Part shown: positions 1 through 6,008 of the stretch, in pieces | Numbering within the stretch: position 1 is the first letter of the stretch | Layout: the number at the start of each line of letters is the position of its first letter | NCBI GenBank assembly: GCA_051650305.1 | Contig: JBOFIT010000262.1 | Span: 1-6,759, forward strand | From: JBOFDK01 sp051650305 | GTDB lineage: Bacteria; Bacillota; Clostridia; Lachnospirales; Cellulosilyticaceae | Length of the DNA stretch: 6,759 nucleotides | Reading direction: 5' to 3' | Translations under genes and position numbers: made by a program | Notes under the pieces: generated by a model | Databases searched by the model: none | The model's input: only the letters and a program-made list of their open reading frames with translations | What the model was told of the DNA's origin: nothing

Positions 1-463
1 CTGCTAATGCTACACCTGCATAGTTGATAGATTGTAAATCCCTAAAGAACGCTATATATTCACTTCTAAGTATTATATAAGCTATCACAACGATTATATA
101 AGGAATGGTGTAACTTAGAAAACCCATTACTAGCTTTACCCCATAGTGATACTCACTGCATGGTAATGACTTTAAGAAGCGTCCCATCTCTGTATGTCTT
201 TGCTCTCTAAACATCATAATGCTCATACCGAAGATACCTATCACAAAGAAAAGTAGTAGACCTTTGAAAGTCACCATGGGAATTTGGATGCTTTGGATAC
301 TTCCTGTATAATTAGCAGCTGTTCTCATATATCTTGTAAATTCTTCTTGATAAAAAGTTACTCCTATATAAATCACACCGATGGCAATAATCATAAAGTA
401 TATGCCTGTATAAAGTGTCGACTTTAACTCATGTTTCACAAGTGCCTTGATTCCATTACGCAT
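1..463 (-). CDS. ABC-2-type transporter permease subunit, partial (3' end beyond window)
   Basis: This is the N-terminal 154 residues of a membrane protein, encoded immediately downstream of an ABC ATPase, so it is most likely the membrane subunit of that exporter. The ATG at 463 is preceded by AGGAGG, ten bases upstream, and overlaps the ATPase stop codon by eight bases, which suggests translational coupling. The protein starts MRNGIKALVKHELK, a short basic cytoplasmic end typical of ABC-2 permeases. Hydrophobic segments lie at about residues 19-37, 64-85 and 110-133. The stretch MMFREQRHTEMGRFLKSLP (about 83-101) after the second segment resembles the cytoplasmic loop of ABC-2 permeases in which a short-spaced 'SLP' follows a membrane helix. 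The frame is open to the window edge. The substrate cannot be read from the sequence; a YtrC/BcrB-like role in export or antibiotic detoxification is inferred from context. Confidence 0.85.
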   Translation of the reverse strand, partial: MRNGIKALVKHELKSTLYTGIYFMIIAIGVIYIGVTFYQEEFTRYMRTAANYTGSIQSIQIPMVTFKGLLLFFVIGIFGMSIMMFREQRHTEMGRFLKSLPCSEYHYGVKLVMGFLSYTIPYIIVVIAYIILRSEYIAFFRDLQSINYAGVALA

Positions 464-1349
464 CTTTTCTTTCCTCCTCTCTATGCTTCTTACTGGTATA
501 GATAAAGATCTCTTCTAATGTAAGTGGCAGTTCTTCTACAAGTACTGTATCACATCCCTTAAGCTTCTCTTGGAATGCTTCGCTATAATCATCTGTGACG
601 ATATAATAGATACTTCCGATGCTACTTACTTCTATGACTTCTGGCCATGACTCTAAGTTCTCTGGTTTATGGTCTTTGAAGACTACTTGAAGCTTTCTGA
701 CCTTTTCCTTAAGTCCTGATGTTGTCGCTTCCCATTTAATCTTCGTATCACATAACATAGTGATTTTATCGCATACTTTTTCGATTTCATTGAGATGATG
801 TGATGAGAGAATGGCTGTGGTGCCTTCTTCTACTGCTTCTACCAGCATATCGAAGAACTGCTTCTTAGCGACAGCATCTAACCCTGATGTAGGCTCATCG
901 AGTATCAAGTACTTCGGACAGCTCGCAAACCCTAACATCAATGAAAGTCGCATCTGCATACCTTTAGAAAGCTGACTAATCTTCTTGTTGAGTGGTAGCC
1001 CAAATTGTTCATTATAAGTTGTAAATTTTTCTTTCGAAAAGCTTGGGTAACTTAGTGCAAAGAAGTCCACTATTTCTTGTACCTTATACCATGAAAAGAA
1101 TTGATTACGGTCTGCTATATACGCTACCTTTTCCTTCACCGCTTCATTATTATAAGGATGCTCCCCGTCGATTAGTATGTCTCCTTGAGGTACACTGTAG
1201 ATACCTCCTATCATTTGAAGAAGTGTCGTCTTACCGACTCCATTTTCTCCAATAATACCATGTATCGTACCTTCTTTTATGGTCATGCAGATGTCTTCTA
1301 GTATCATCTGATTGCCAAATCCTTTACTTGCATTTTTAATCTCTATCAC
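456..1349 (-). CDS. ABC transporter ATP-binding protein (YtrB/BcrA-like exporter ATPase)
   Basis: This is the cytoplasmic ATPase that would power the adjacent membrane subunit. I chose the GTG at 1349 as start because AGGGAGGG lies seven bases upstream and the ABC fold begins right there (VIEIKNASKGFG), giving 297 residues. An in-frame ATG at 1394 would add 15 residues but lies deep inside the regulator gene and is less likely. All nucleotide-binding motifs are intact: Walker A GENGVGKTT (34-42), Q-loop Q83, signature LSKGM (127-131), Walker B YLILDEP (147-153), D-loop SGLD (155-158) and H-loop H184. A C-terminal extension of roughly 90 residues after the ABC core is typical of exporter ATPases of the BcrA/YtrB/CcmA type. 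The start overlaps the upstream GntR gene by 14 bases and the end overlaps the permease gene by 8. The transported compound is unknown; cell-envelope antibiotics are a context-based guess. Confidence 0.95.
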   Translation of the reverse strand: MIEIKNASKGFGNQMILEDICMTIKEGTIHGIIGENGVGKTTLLQMIGGIYSVPQGDILIDGEHPYNNEAVKEKVAYIADRNQFFSWYKVQEIVDFFALSYPSFSKEKFTTYNEQFGLPLNKKISQLSKGMQMRLSLMLGFASCPKYLILDEPTSGLDAVAKKQFFDMLVEAVEEGTTAILSSHHLNEIEKVCDKITMLCDTKIKWEATTSGLKEKVRKLQVVFKDHKPENLESWPEVIEVSSIGSIYYIVTDDYSEAFQEKLKGCDTVLVEELPLTLEEIFIYTSKKHREEERKDA

Positions 1350-1743
1350 CTTGTATCCCTCCCTCTTCAACAGATAACCTTTCATAAATCGCATCTATCT
1401 CTTTTTTTACTTGTTCTTTCTCTATCCCCATATAACTTAGGGATATACATAATGCCTTTAGTTCTTTTCTAATGGCTTCTAGTCTTTTTTCATCTACGTT
1501 TGTCTGAGTCTGCTCACAGATAAAGGTACCTCTGCCTCTGATTGTCTCTATAACCTTTTGTCTTTCTAATTCTGCATAAGCTTTACTTACTGTATTTGGA
1601 TTAATGCCTAGGGTGCTTGCTAGCTGTCTTACGGATGGTAATTTATCTTGTGGCTTTAAGTTGCCTTTCAATGCTTGTTCCTTGATATAATCTATGATCT
1701 GTTCGTATAATGGTTTGCTACTCTTAATATCAATTGGAAACAT
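1336..1743 (-). CDS. GntR-family transcriptional regulator, YtrA subfamily
   Basis: This 135-residue protein is a DNA-binding repressor of the short YtrA class. A winged helix-turn-helix fills residues 11-75, with the GntR hallmarks PLYEQIIDYIKEQ (11-23), LPSVRQLA (35-42), the recognition-helix region NPNTVSKAYAEL (48-59) and the wing GRGTFI (70-75). The remaining 60 residues are short helices suited to dimerisation and too small for the ligand-binding domains of FadR- or HutC-type regulators. The ATG at 1743 follows AAAGGAG at five bases. It is the first gene of an operon with an ABC ATPase and permease, as in other YtrA-type systems, where the regulator represses its own operon and is relieved by cell-wall-active drugs. 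A perfect palindrome just upstream is its likely operator. Family assignment is firm; the inducing signal is unknown. Confidence 0.93.
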   Translation of the reverse strand: MFPIDIKSSKPLYEQIIDYIKEQALKGNLKPQDKLPSVRQLASTLGINPNTVSKAYAELERQKVIETIRGRGTFICEQTQTNVDEKRLEAIRKELKALCISLSYMGIEKEQVKKEIDAIYERLSVEEGGIQGDRD

Positions 1744-1767
1744 AGTATCTCCTTTCTTAACTGTATT

Positions 1768-1794
1768 AAGTGTACTACACCAAGTAGTACACTT
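1768..1794. promoter_or_regulatory. Palindromic operator, probable binding site of the YtrA-like regulator
   Basis: Two perfect 11-base arms, AAGTGTACTAC (1768-1778) and GTAGTACACTT (1784-1794), flank a five-base centre. Within it, AGTGTA and TACACT are separated by exactly 13 bases, matching the YtrA-type operator pattern as I remember it. It begins three bases downstream of the regulator's -10 box, so it covers the expected transcription start and would block initiation when occupied. Binding is inferred from position and symmetry. Confidence 0.8.
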
Positions 1795-1796
1795 TT

Positions 1797-1824
1797 ATTT
1801 TATACTTATTTTCTAATTTGTCAA
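1797..1824 (-). promoter_or_regulatory. Promoter of the gntR-ABC operon
   Basis: On the minus strand there is a perfect -35 box TTGACA (1819-1824) and a -10 box TAAAAT (1797-1802, five of six consensus bases), separated by 16 bases. Transcription would start near 1790, inside the palindrome. This is a strong sigma-A-like promoter that would need a repressor to be silent. Confidence 0.75.
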
Positions 1825-1860
1825 TCTTTTTTATAATTCCAGATTTATTATAACTTTTTC

Positions 1861-1889
1861 TTTACCCTTCTGATGACTTCCTATATAAT
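1861..1889 (+). promoter_or_regulatory. Promoter of the MATE transporter gene
   Basis: A perfect -10 box TATAAT (1884-1889) lies 17 bases after TTTACC (1861-1866, four of six -35 matches). Transcription would start near 1896, giving a leader of about 30 bases that holds the ribosome binding site. No inverted repeat is visible over this promoter. Confidence 0.65.
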
Positions 1890-1925
1890 GCTTAAGAGAT
1901 ATTGAATAGCAAAAAGGAGTTTCTC

Positions 1926-3275
1926 ATGAATGCAGATTATATATTGAATGAAAAATTAATGAAAGTATGGAGTAAATTCGTCCTAGCATCTGTAGTAGGT
2001 GTCGTACTCAATGCACTCTATACAATGATCGATGGGATTTTCGTAGGTCAAGGTACCGGTGAAGTTGGTCTTGCTGGTGTCAATCTTGCTTGGCCTGCTG
2101 TTACAATTATTTTAGGTGTAGGTCTTATGCTTGGAACAGGTGCAAGTAGTCTTATCTCTATTGCTCTCGGTCAAAAAGACATGGACTACGCCGAAAAAAT
2201 ATTAGGGACGGTTCTTAAGTTTTCTCTCGTTATAGGCGGTATCTTAACCATCTTAGGCGTCTTATTAGCCAATCCTTTGACCCATCTACTAGGTGCTACT
2301 GAAGATACTTTTGCTCACACGAAAGATTATTTTGTGGTGGTGTATGCAATGGCTATCCCTTACCTTCTTGCCAATACCCTAAATCCTCTGGTACGTGCTG
2401 ATGGTAATCCAAAGCTTTCTATGTTTATGGTGGGTATCGGTGCTATTTGTAATATTATTTTAGATTGGCTTTTTGTTATCGTCCTCGGTTGGGGAACGGG
2501 TGGTGCAGCTCTTGCTACTGGTGCTGGGGTGATGCTCTCTAGTTTAGTAGGGATTCGCTACTTCACCTCGTCAAAATCACATATATGCTTCCGTAAGGAT
2601 TATTTTAAAGTAGATAAAAGTATCCTCTTATCCATTGTAAAAATAGGCTTTGTATCTCTTATGATTCAATTATCCATAGGTATTGTCATACTTATTCAAA
2701 ATAACATTATCTATACTTATGGTACGACAAGTGACATTGCTATCTTCTGCATGGCGGGCTACATCATTTCACTTTATACGCAGCTTTGTGTAGGTATTTC
2801 CCAAGGTATGCAACCCCTTATCGGCTATCATTTCGGCGCTGAAAAATTCAAACGTATGCGTGCTATTCTACTGATTACTTTAGTCATTAGTGTGACTTGT
2901 GGTATCGTAGCACTAGCTCTACTCGCTACATATGGGCGTACTTTTGTACAGTTCTTTGGTATCTCTCCAGATATACGTGAACTAGCCTATACACGTACGA
3001 TGATTTTCTGTATGGGTGCACCATGTATCGGTATCGTCTATACCACAAGTGCCTACTACCAAGCATTAAACCGTAATATCGCAGCTAATATACTTTCTAT
3101 TACCAGAGGTTGTATCCTTCAAGTAGGATTCTCTCTCCTTTTACCACCAATCATAGGTGTAGAAGGCATCTTCTATGCACAGAGTCTCTCAGATTTTACT
3201 TCTATTTTTGTTGTAATCCTGGTTCTTTGTGTATCCCTCTATCAAGCAAAGGGTAGGAAATGTATCACTCAGTGA
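1926..3275 (+). CDS. MATE family multidrug efflux transporter
   Basis: This 449-residue protein is a multidrug and toxin extrusion antiporter of the cytoplasmic membrane, driven by Na+ or H+. I start it at the ATG at 1926, which has AAAGGAG six bases upstream; an in-frame TTG at 1902 would add eight residues but lies upstream of this ribosome binding site. Length and the roughly twelve hydrophobic segments fit two MatE domains. Family hallmarks include IDGIFVGQ (35-42), NPLVRADGNPKLSM (153-166) and NIILD (176-180) in the first half; the related region around GISQGMQPLIGYHFGA lies in the second half. It resembles MepA-like clostridial members, but the substrates cannot be predicted. It is transcribed divergently from the gntR-ABC operon and appears to be a single-gene unit with its own promoter and terminator. 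The last codons form part of the terminator hairpin. Confidence 0.95.
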   Translation: MNADYILNEKLMKVWSKFVLASVVGVVLNALYTMIDGIFVGQGTGEVGLAGVNLAWPAVTIILGVGLMLGTGASSLISIALGQKDMDYAEKILGTVLKFSLVIGGILTILGVLLANPLTHLLGATEDTFAHTKDYFVVVYAMAIPYLLANTLNPLVRADGNPKLSMFMVGIGAICNIILDWLFVIVLGWGTGGAALATGAGVMLSSLVGIRYFTSSKSHICFRKDYFKVDKSILLSIVKIGFVSLMIQLSIGIVILIQNNIIYTYGTTSDIAIFCMAGYIISLYTQLCVGISQGMQPLIGYHFGAEKFKRMRAILLITLVISVTCGIVALALLATYGRTFVQFFGISPDIRELAYTRTMIFCMGAPCIGIVYTTSAYYQALNRNIAANILSITRGCILQVGFSLLLPPIIGVEGIFYAQSLSDFTSIFVVILVLCVSLYQAKGRKCITQ

Positions 3276-3299
3276 TGCATTTCCTACCCTTTTAATTTT
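3248..3299 (+). terminator. Long intrinsic terminator overlapping the MATE gene end
   Basis: Arms AAAGGGTAGGAAATG (3248-3262) and CATTTCCTACCCTTT (3278-3292) pair perfectly over 15 bases. In plus-strand RNA a U-G pair and five more pairs (ATCAC/GTGAT, 3264-3268 with 3272-3276) extend the stem to about 21 pairs with a three-base loop. A T-rich run (3290-3301) follows. The MATE stop codon (3273-3275) is inside the hairpin. On the minus strand the hairpin also sits past most of the read-through path of the convergent gene ending at 3300, but the T run there is only three bases, so termination in that direction would be weaker. Confidence 0.85.
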
Positions 3300-4238
3300 T
3301 TAATCTTTTAATATCCAATAGCCATCTTCTAATGGCTCTAATATCGGTTCAATAGCCAGATTTTTTTGCTTTGCTTCTAATACTACATCTGCTTCCCTTA
3401 TACCTGCCTCTTTCAGCTGCTTTATAAAAGCCTCCATATCTTCGTAGGTTATATAATCCGCATGTGGTGGCTTGATCTGCTGATCAATTCCTGAAGATAA
3501 ATGATATTTATCGGGTTTATAACTTTTAAGAATGTCAATAATAGGAGTATGTGCACTAGGTTTACACCTTTCATGATGATAGTCATATACCCATTTTAAG
3601 CCTAGTTCCCTACACACACTTACGACGTCTTCACTGGTGTAGGTCTTATCATCATTCTCTATGGTAAGCCTCTCTAAATCTAACTCTGCCTTGTATTTCT
3701 CTACATTAAGCTTAAATCTCTCTAGAGAAGTTTCTTTATCACCATAGGCGCCACCTAAATGTAGTATAAGGTTTCGCCCATTGATGTAGTTTAAGAATGC
3801 TGCTTGTGCTTTTAGTTCTTGTACAGATTTCTGCACTACTTCTTCTCTAGGACTTGTGAGTATGACAAAATGGCTAGTATGCATGCTAATACGAAGGTTA
3901 TACTTCTCTTGCCATTCCCTTATACGTGCAAGCTGATTCACAATTTTCCTTTCTGTTAAGATGCTGTACTCTTTTAATATTTCTTGCATTGTCGGATGGG
4001 ATGCAAAAGGAATAATATCAGCTGTCACACGATACACATAAATATTGTTTTTTATATTGTCATAGATGATATCACCTAATAAGAAAATATTGTGCTGCAC
4101 AACTTCTTTTATCTTATCTATGTCCCGCTCTTCAATTGTCTTCAGTCTGAAGGTACGATATTTCTTTTTCATACCTAGATTGATACAGGCATAACCTACA
4201 CGTAGTCTAAAATTTGCTTTTATATTTTGTTTTTGCAT
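3300..4238 (-). CDS. uvsE: UV damage endonuclease (UvsE/UVDE family)
   Basis: The 312-residue product is a TIM-barrel endonuclease that nicks DNA 5' to UV photoproducts and other distorting lesions, starting an excision repair route independent of UvrABC. I use the ATG at 4238, seven bases after AGAGG, rather than an in-frame TTG at 4244. Recognisable blocks are RVGYACINLG (13-22), PFASHP (77-82), RISMH (116-120), LILHLGGAYG (157-166), TIENDDKTYT (192-201), VYDYHH (217-222), KYHLSSG (244-250), PHADY (258-262) and LEAKQK (287-292). These supply the expected metal ligands H81, H120, H160, E194, D219, H222, H246, H259 and E288, and K244 matches the modified lysine known from the Thermus enzyme. 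The spacings agree with that enzyme as I recall it. One deviation: the usual HP(G/N)Q loop reads HTSH (120-123). The gene is monocistronic, convergent with the MATE gene and divergent from the next gene. Confidence 0.93.
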   Translation of the reverse strand: MQKQNIKANFRLRVGYACINLGMKKKYRTFRLKTIEERDIDKIKEVVQHNIFLLGDIIYDNIKNNIYVYRVTADIIPFASHPTMQEILKEYSILTERKIVNQLARIREWQEKYNLRISMHTSHFVILTSPREEVVQKSVQELKAQAAFLNYINGRNLILHLGGAYGDKETSLERFKLNVEKYKAELDLERLTIENDDKTYTSEDVVSVCRELGLKWVYDYHHERCKPSAHTPIIDILKSYKPDKYHLSSGIDQQIKPPHADYITYEDMEAFIKQLKEAGIREADVVLEAKQKNLAIEPILEPLEDGYWILKD

Positions 4239-4256
4239 TGACAAACCTCTTATATA

Positions 4257-4284
4257 TTGTAATAATTTTTATCATTAATATAAA
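4257..4284 (+). promoter_or_regulatory. Possible promoter of the AI-2E family gene
   Basis: TTGTAA (4257-4262) and TATAAA (4279-4284) are separated by 16 bases and would start transcription near 4291. The whole divergent intergenic region (4239-4312) is very AT-rich, so chance matches are likely. I could not resolve a convincing promoter for the minus-strand uvsE gene here. Confidence 0.4.
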
Positions 4285-4312
4285 TTTCATATTGAAAGGA
4301 TGATGAACTCCA

Positions 4313-5467
4313 TTGGAACGTTCTAAATTTAAAAATTATCTTTTTTTAATTACCTATGCTATCTTACTTTTTGTAGCGGTACAACATATCTCTAGCCTTA
4401 AAGGAATCTTTTCTCATGTTGTAGCACTTCTCGTGCCTTTTATTTATGGGGGCATAATCGCTTATTTATTTTGTAGACCTTATAACTTTTTCTACAACAA
4501 AGTATTTATCTTTGAGAAACATAAAAAGCTGGCTCCACAAAAAGGTCTCCGCAAGGTACTTTCTCTAGTTTGTGTTTATTTCAGTGCTTTTATGTTGATT
4601 ATTGCTATCTTTTCACTTCTGGTTCCTCAATTGGCTGAGAGTATTAAAACACTTGCTGATGAAATACCAGGTCATTACGAGTCTTTGATGAAGTTCTCTA
4701 CAGCATTTCTTAATCAGTTTGAATTAACATCTGAATTCTGGTTAGAGGTACAAAAGTTTGCTACACAACTAGCAACAACATCCATTAATTTCGTTTATAA
4801 TGCGATTCCAAATGTACTCAGTTCCATCATTAACATTACATCTGGCATCACAAACTTTATTTTTGGGTTAATCATCTCTATCTACATCTTAAGTAATAAA
4901 GATAAACTTTGTAGACAAGCACGCCAATTAACTTTAGCTTTCTTACCTGAGAAAGTATCTAGAAAAACCATTGATATCACTGCTCTGGCACATAAGACTT
5001 TCAGTAGTTTTATAACAGGTCAGCTTATCGATGCTTTCATACTAGGTACGTTATGCTTTATCGGTATGAGTGTACTGGGCTTCCCATATGCACTTCTCGT
5101 AAGTGTCATCATCGGTGGTAGTAATATCATTCCTATTCTTGGGCCTATTCTTGGTACAGTACCTACTACATTTATCGTTCTTATGGCAGATCCTACTGAT
5201 CCACTAAAAGCTGTATGGTTCATCGTGTTTGTCATTGCCTTACAGCAAATTGATGGTAACTTCATCTATCCACGTGTGGTAGGGAGTTCTATTGGACTCT
5301 CTGGACTCTGGGTTATGTTTGCTATCTTAGTATTTGGAGGGCAGTTTGGCTTACTAGGTATGATTATAGGGGTTCCTATCTGTGCCATTTCCTATATCTT
5401 AATTCGCGAAGCTACTTATAAGCGACTCAAACAAAAATCAATACCGATTGTTAAAGACGATCACTAA
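4313..5467 (+). CDS. AI-2E family transporter (UPF0118/PerM-like membrane protein)
   Basis: This 384-residue polytopic membrane protein belongs to the AI-2E/PerM family, whose studied members are linked to autoinducer-2 release, Na+(Li+)/H+ antiport or salt tolerance; the name should not be taken as proof of AI-2 export. Hydrophobic segments are at about 10-28, 33-53, 81-104, 168-193, 230-258, 262-281, 300-312 and 328-365. The long loop between the third and fourth segments (about 105-165) is typical of the family. Conserved motifs are GQLIDA (226-231), GGSNIIPILGPILGTVP (258-274) and QQIDGNFIYPRVVG (311-324). The TTG at 4313 is the first possible start in frame, since a TGA lies at 4304-4306, and no ATG is available before the third segment. 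AAAGGA lies 12 bases upstream, a long spacing. The gene is a single unit closed by a terminator. Confidence 0.9.
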   Translation: MERSKFKNYLFLITYAILLFVAVQHISSLKGIFSHVVALLVPFIYGGIIAYLFCRPYNFFYNKVFIFEKHKKLAPQKGLRKVLSLVCVYFSAFMLIIAIFSLLVPQLAESIKTLADEIPGHYESLMKFSTAFLNQFELTSEFWLEVQKFATQLATTSINFVYNAIPNVLSSIINITSGITNFIFGLIISIYILSNKDKLCRQARQLTLAFLPEKVSRKTIDITALAHKTFSSFITGQLIDAFILGTLCFIGMSVLGFPYALLVSVIIGGSNIIPILGPILGTVPTTFIVLMADPTDPLKAVWFIVFVIALQQIDGNFIYPRVVGSSIGLSGLWVMFAILVFGGQFGLLGMIIGVPICAISYILIREATYKRLKQKSIPIVKDDH

Positions 5468-5471
5468 TGAC

Positions 5472-5518
5472 AAAGAGCATCTGGGTGCATAATCGCAACC
5501 CAAATGCTCTTTCTTTTT
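5472..5518 (+). terminator. Intrinsic terminator of the AI-2E family gene
   Basis: AAAGAGCAT (5472-5480) pairs with ATGCTCTTT (5504-5512). After one mismatch, TGGGT (5482-5486) pairs with ACCCA (5498-5502), leaving a small loop. CTTTTT follows on the plus strand, four bases after the stop codon begins the intergenic gap. It lies between convergent genes and could also stop mazF transcripts, although the minus-strand T run is short. Confidence 0.85.
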
Positions 5519-5538
5519 ATGTGTATGTATACCTTAAC

Positions 5539-5916
5539 TTATAGTAATAAGGCAATACTAATACCTAATTTACGATCTATCTGATGCATATCTTGCTTAG
5601 ATAGTACGCCTATCTTGTGCGATAAACGCTTCTTTGATATGGTCTTAATCTGCTCACAAAGAACTGTAGAGTCATACGTAAGAAAATAATAGTCTTCCTT
5701 TGTAAGTGTATAATGTGTCGGTATATCCTTCTTAATGCGTGATGTAAGGGGTACACATATAACCGTAGGTGAATAATGATTGCCTACATTGTTTTGGATG
5801 ATAAGTACAGGTCTGATACCTGCCTGCTCGCTTCCATCTCCTATCCCTAGGTCTGCTTCATAAATCTCACCACGCTTTGGATATATGTATTGTACTGGTT
5901 CGACTTGGCTATTCAT
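5539..5916 (-). CDS. mazF: MazF/PemK family mRNA interferase toxin
   Basis: The 125-residue product matches the MazF (EndoA/NdoA) toxins, small dimeric ribonucleases that cut single-stranded mRNA at short sequence motifs and arrest growth. The family signature is complete: KRGEIYEADL (14-23), GSEQAGIRPVLIIQN (28-42) with catalytic R35, SPTVICVPLTS (49-59) with catalytic T58, PTHY (66-69), CEQIKTISKKRL (87-98) and the C-terminal LGISIALLL (117-125). It is about nine residues longer than the Bacillus protein at the N-terminus. The ATG at 5916 follows AGGAGG with eight bases spacing, a strong ribosome binding site. No mazE-like antitoxin ORF lies directly upstream: the preceding 90 bases hold a promoter-like region and the terminator of the next gene. 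Its partner, if any, must be encoded elsewhere. The catalytic residues suggest an active enzyme. Confidence 0.93.
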   Translation of the reverse strand: MNSQVEPVQYIYPKRGEIYEADLGIGDGSEQAGIRPVLIIQNNVGNHYSPTVICVPLTSRIKKDIPTHYTLTKEDYYFLTYDSTVLCEQIKTISKKRLSHKIGVLSKQDMHQIDRKLGISIALLL

Positions 5917-5925
5917 AACTAACTC

Positions 5926-5966
5926 CTCCTAATGGTTATATTATTTCCAATTTTAGGAGTTCTAAA
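5926..5966 (-). promoter_or_regulatory. Probable mazF promoter with an inverted repeat over the -10 region and RBS
   Basis: On the minus strand, TTTAGA (5961-5966) and TAATAT (5938-5943) are 17 bases apart, each with four of six consensus matches. Around the -10 box lies an inverted repeat: plus-strand CTCCTAATGG (5926-5935) against CCA (5947-5949) and TTAGGAG (5953-5959), ten pairs with a three-base bulge. One arm includes the AGGAGG ribosome binding site of mazF. It may be an operator or, from a more upstream start, an RNA hairpin that hides the ribosome binding site. Both readings are inference. Confidence 0.4.
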
Positions 5967-5972
5967 CAGCCA

Positions 5973-6003
5973 AAATAAAAAAAGGGCAAAAATCAGCCCT
6001 TTT
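5973..6003 (-). terminator. Intrinsic terminator of the small membrane protein gene
   Basis: AAAAGGGC (5980-5987) and GCCCTTTT (5996-6003) form a perfect eight-pair stem with an eight-base loop. On the minus strand it is followed by a T run through about 5973. It starts five bases past the stop codon of the upstream gene and separates it transcriptionally from mazF. Confidence 0.88.
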
Positions 6004-6008
6004 ATGTA

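Noticed and set aside
1043..1255. 70-residue plus-strand ORF
   Set aside because: It lies wholly inside the ABC ATPase gene on the opposite strand, has no family features and no promoter or convincing ribosome binding site.
1902..1925. TTG at 1902 as the MATE start
   Set aside because: The ribosome binding site AAAGGAG (1913-1919) lies downstream of it and fits the ATG at 1926.
4242..4244. TTG at 4244 as the uvsE start
   Set aside because: The ATG at 4238 has better spacing (seven bases) from AGAGG and is the stronger start codon.
4239..4312. A minus-strand promoter for uvsE (for example TTTATA with TACAAT)
   Set aside because: The matches are weak in very AT-rich sequence, and the implied start would fall on the ribosome binding site, leaving almost no leader.
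5020..5265. 81-residue minus-strand ORF
   Set aside because: It is antisense to conserved motifs of the AI-2E family gene and looks like a shadow of that reading frame.
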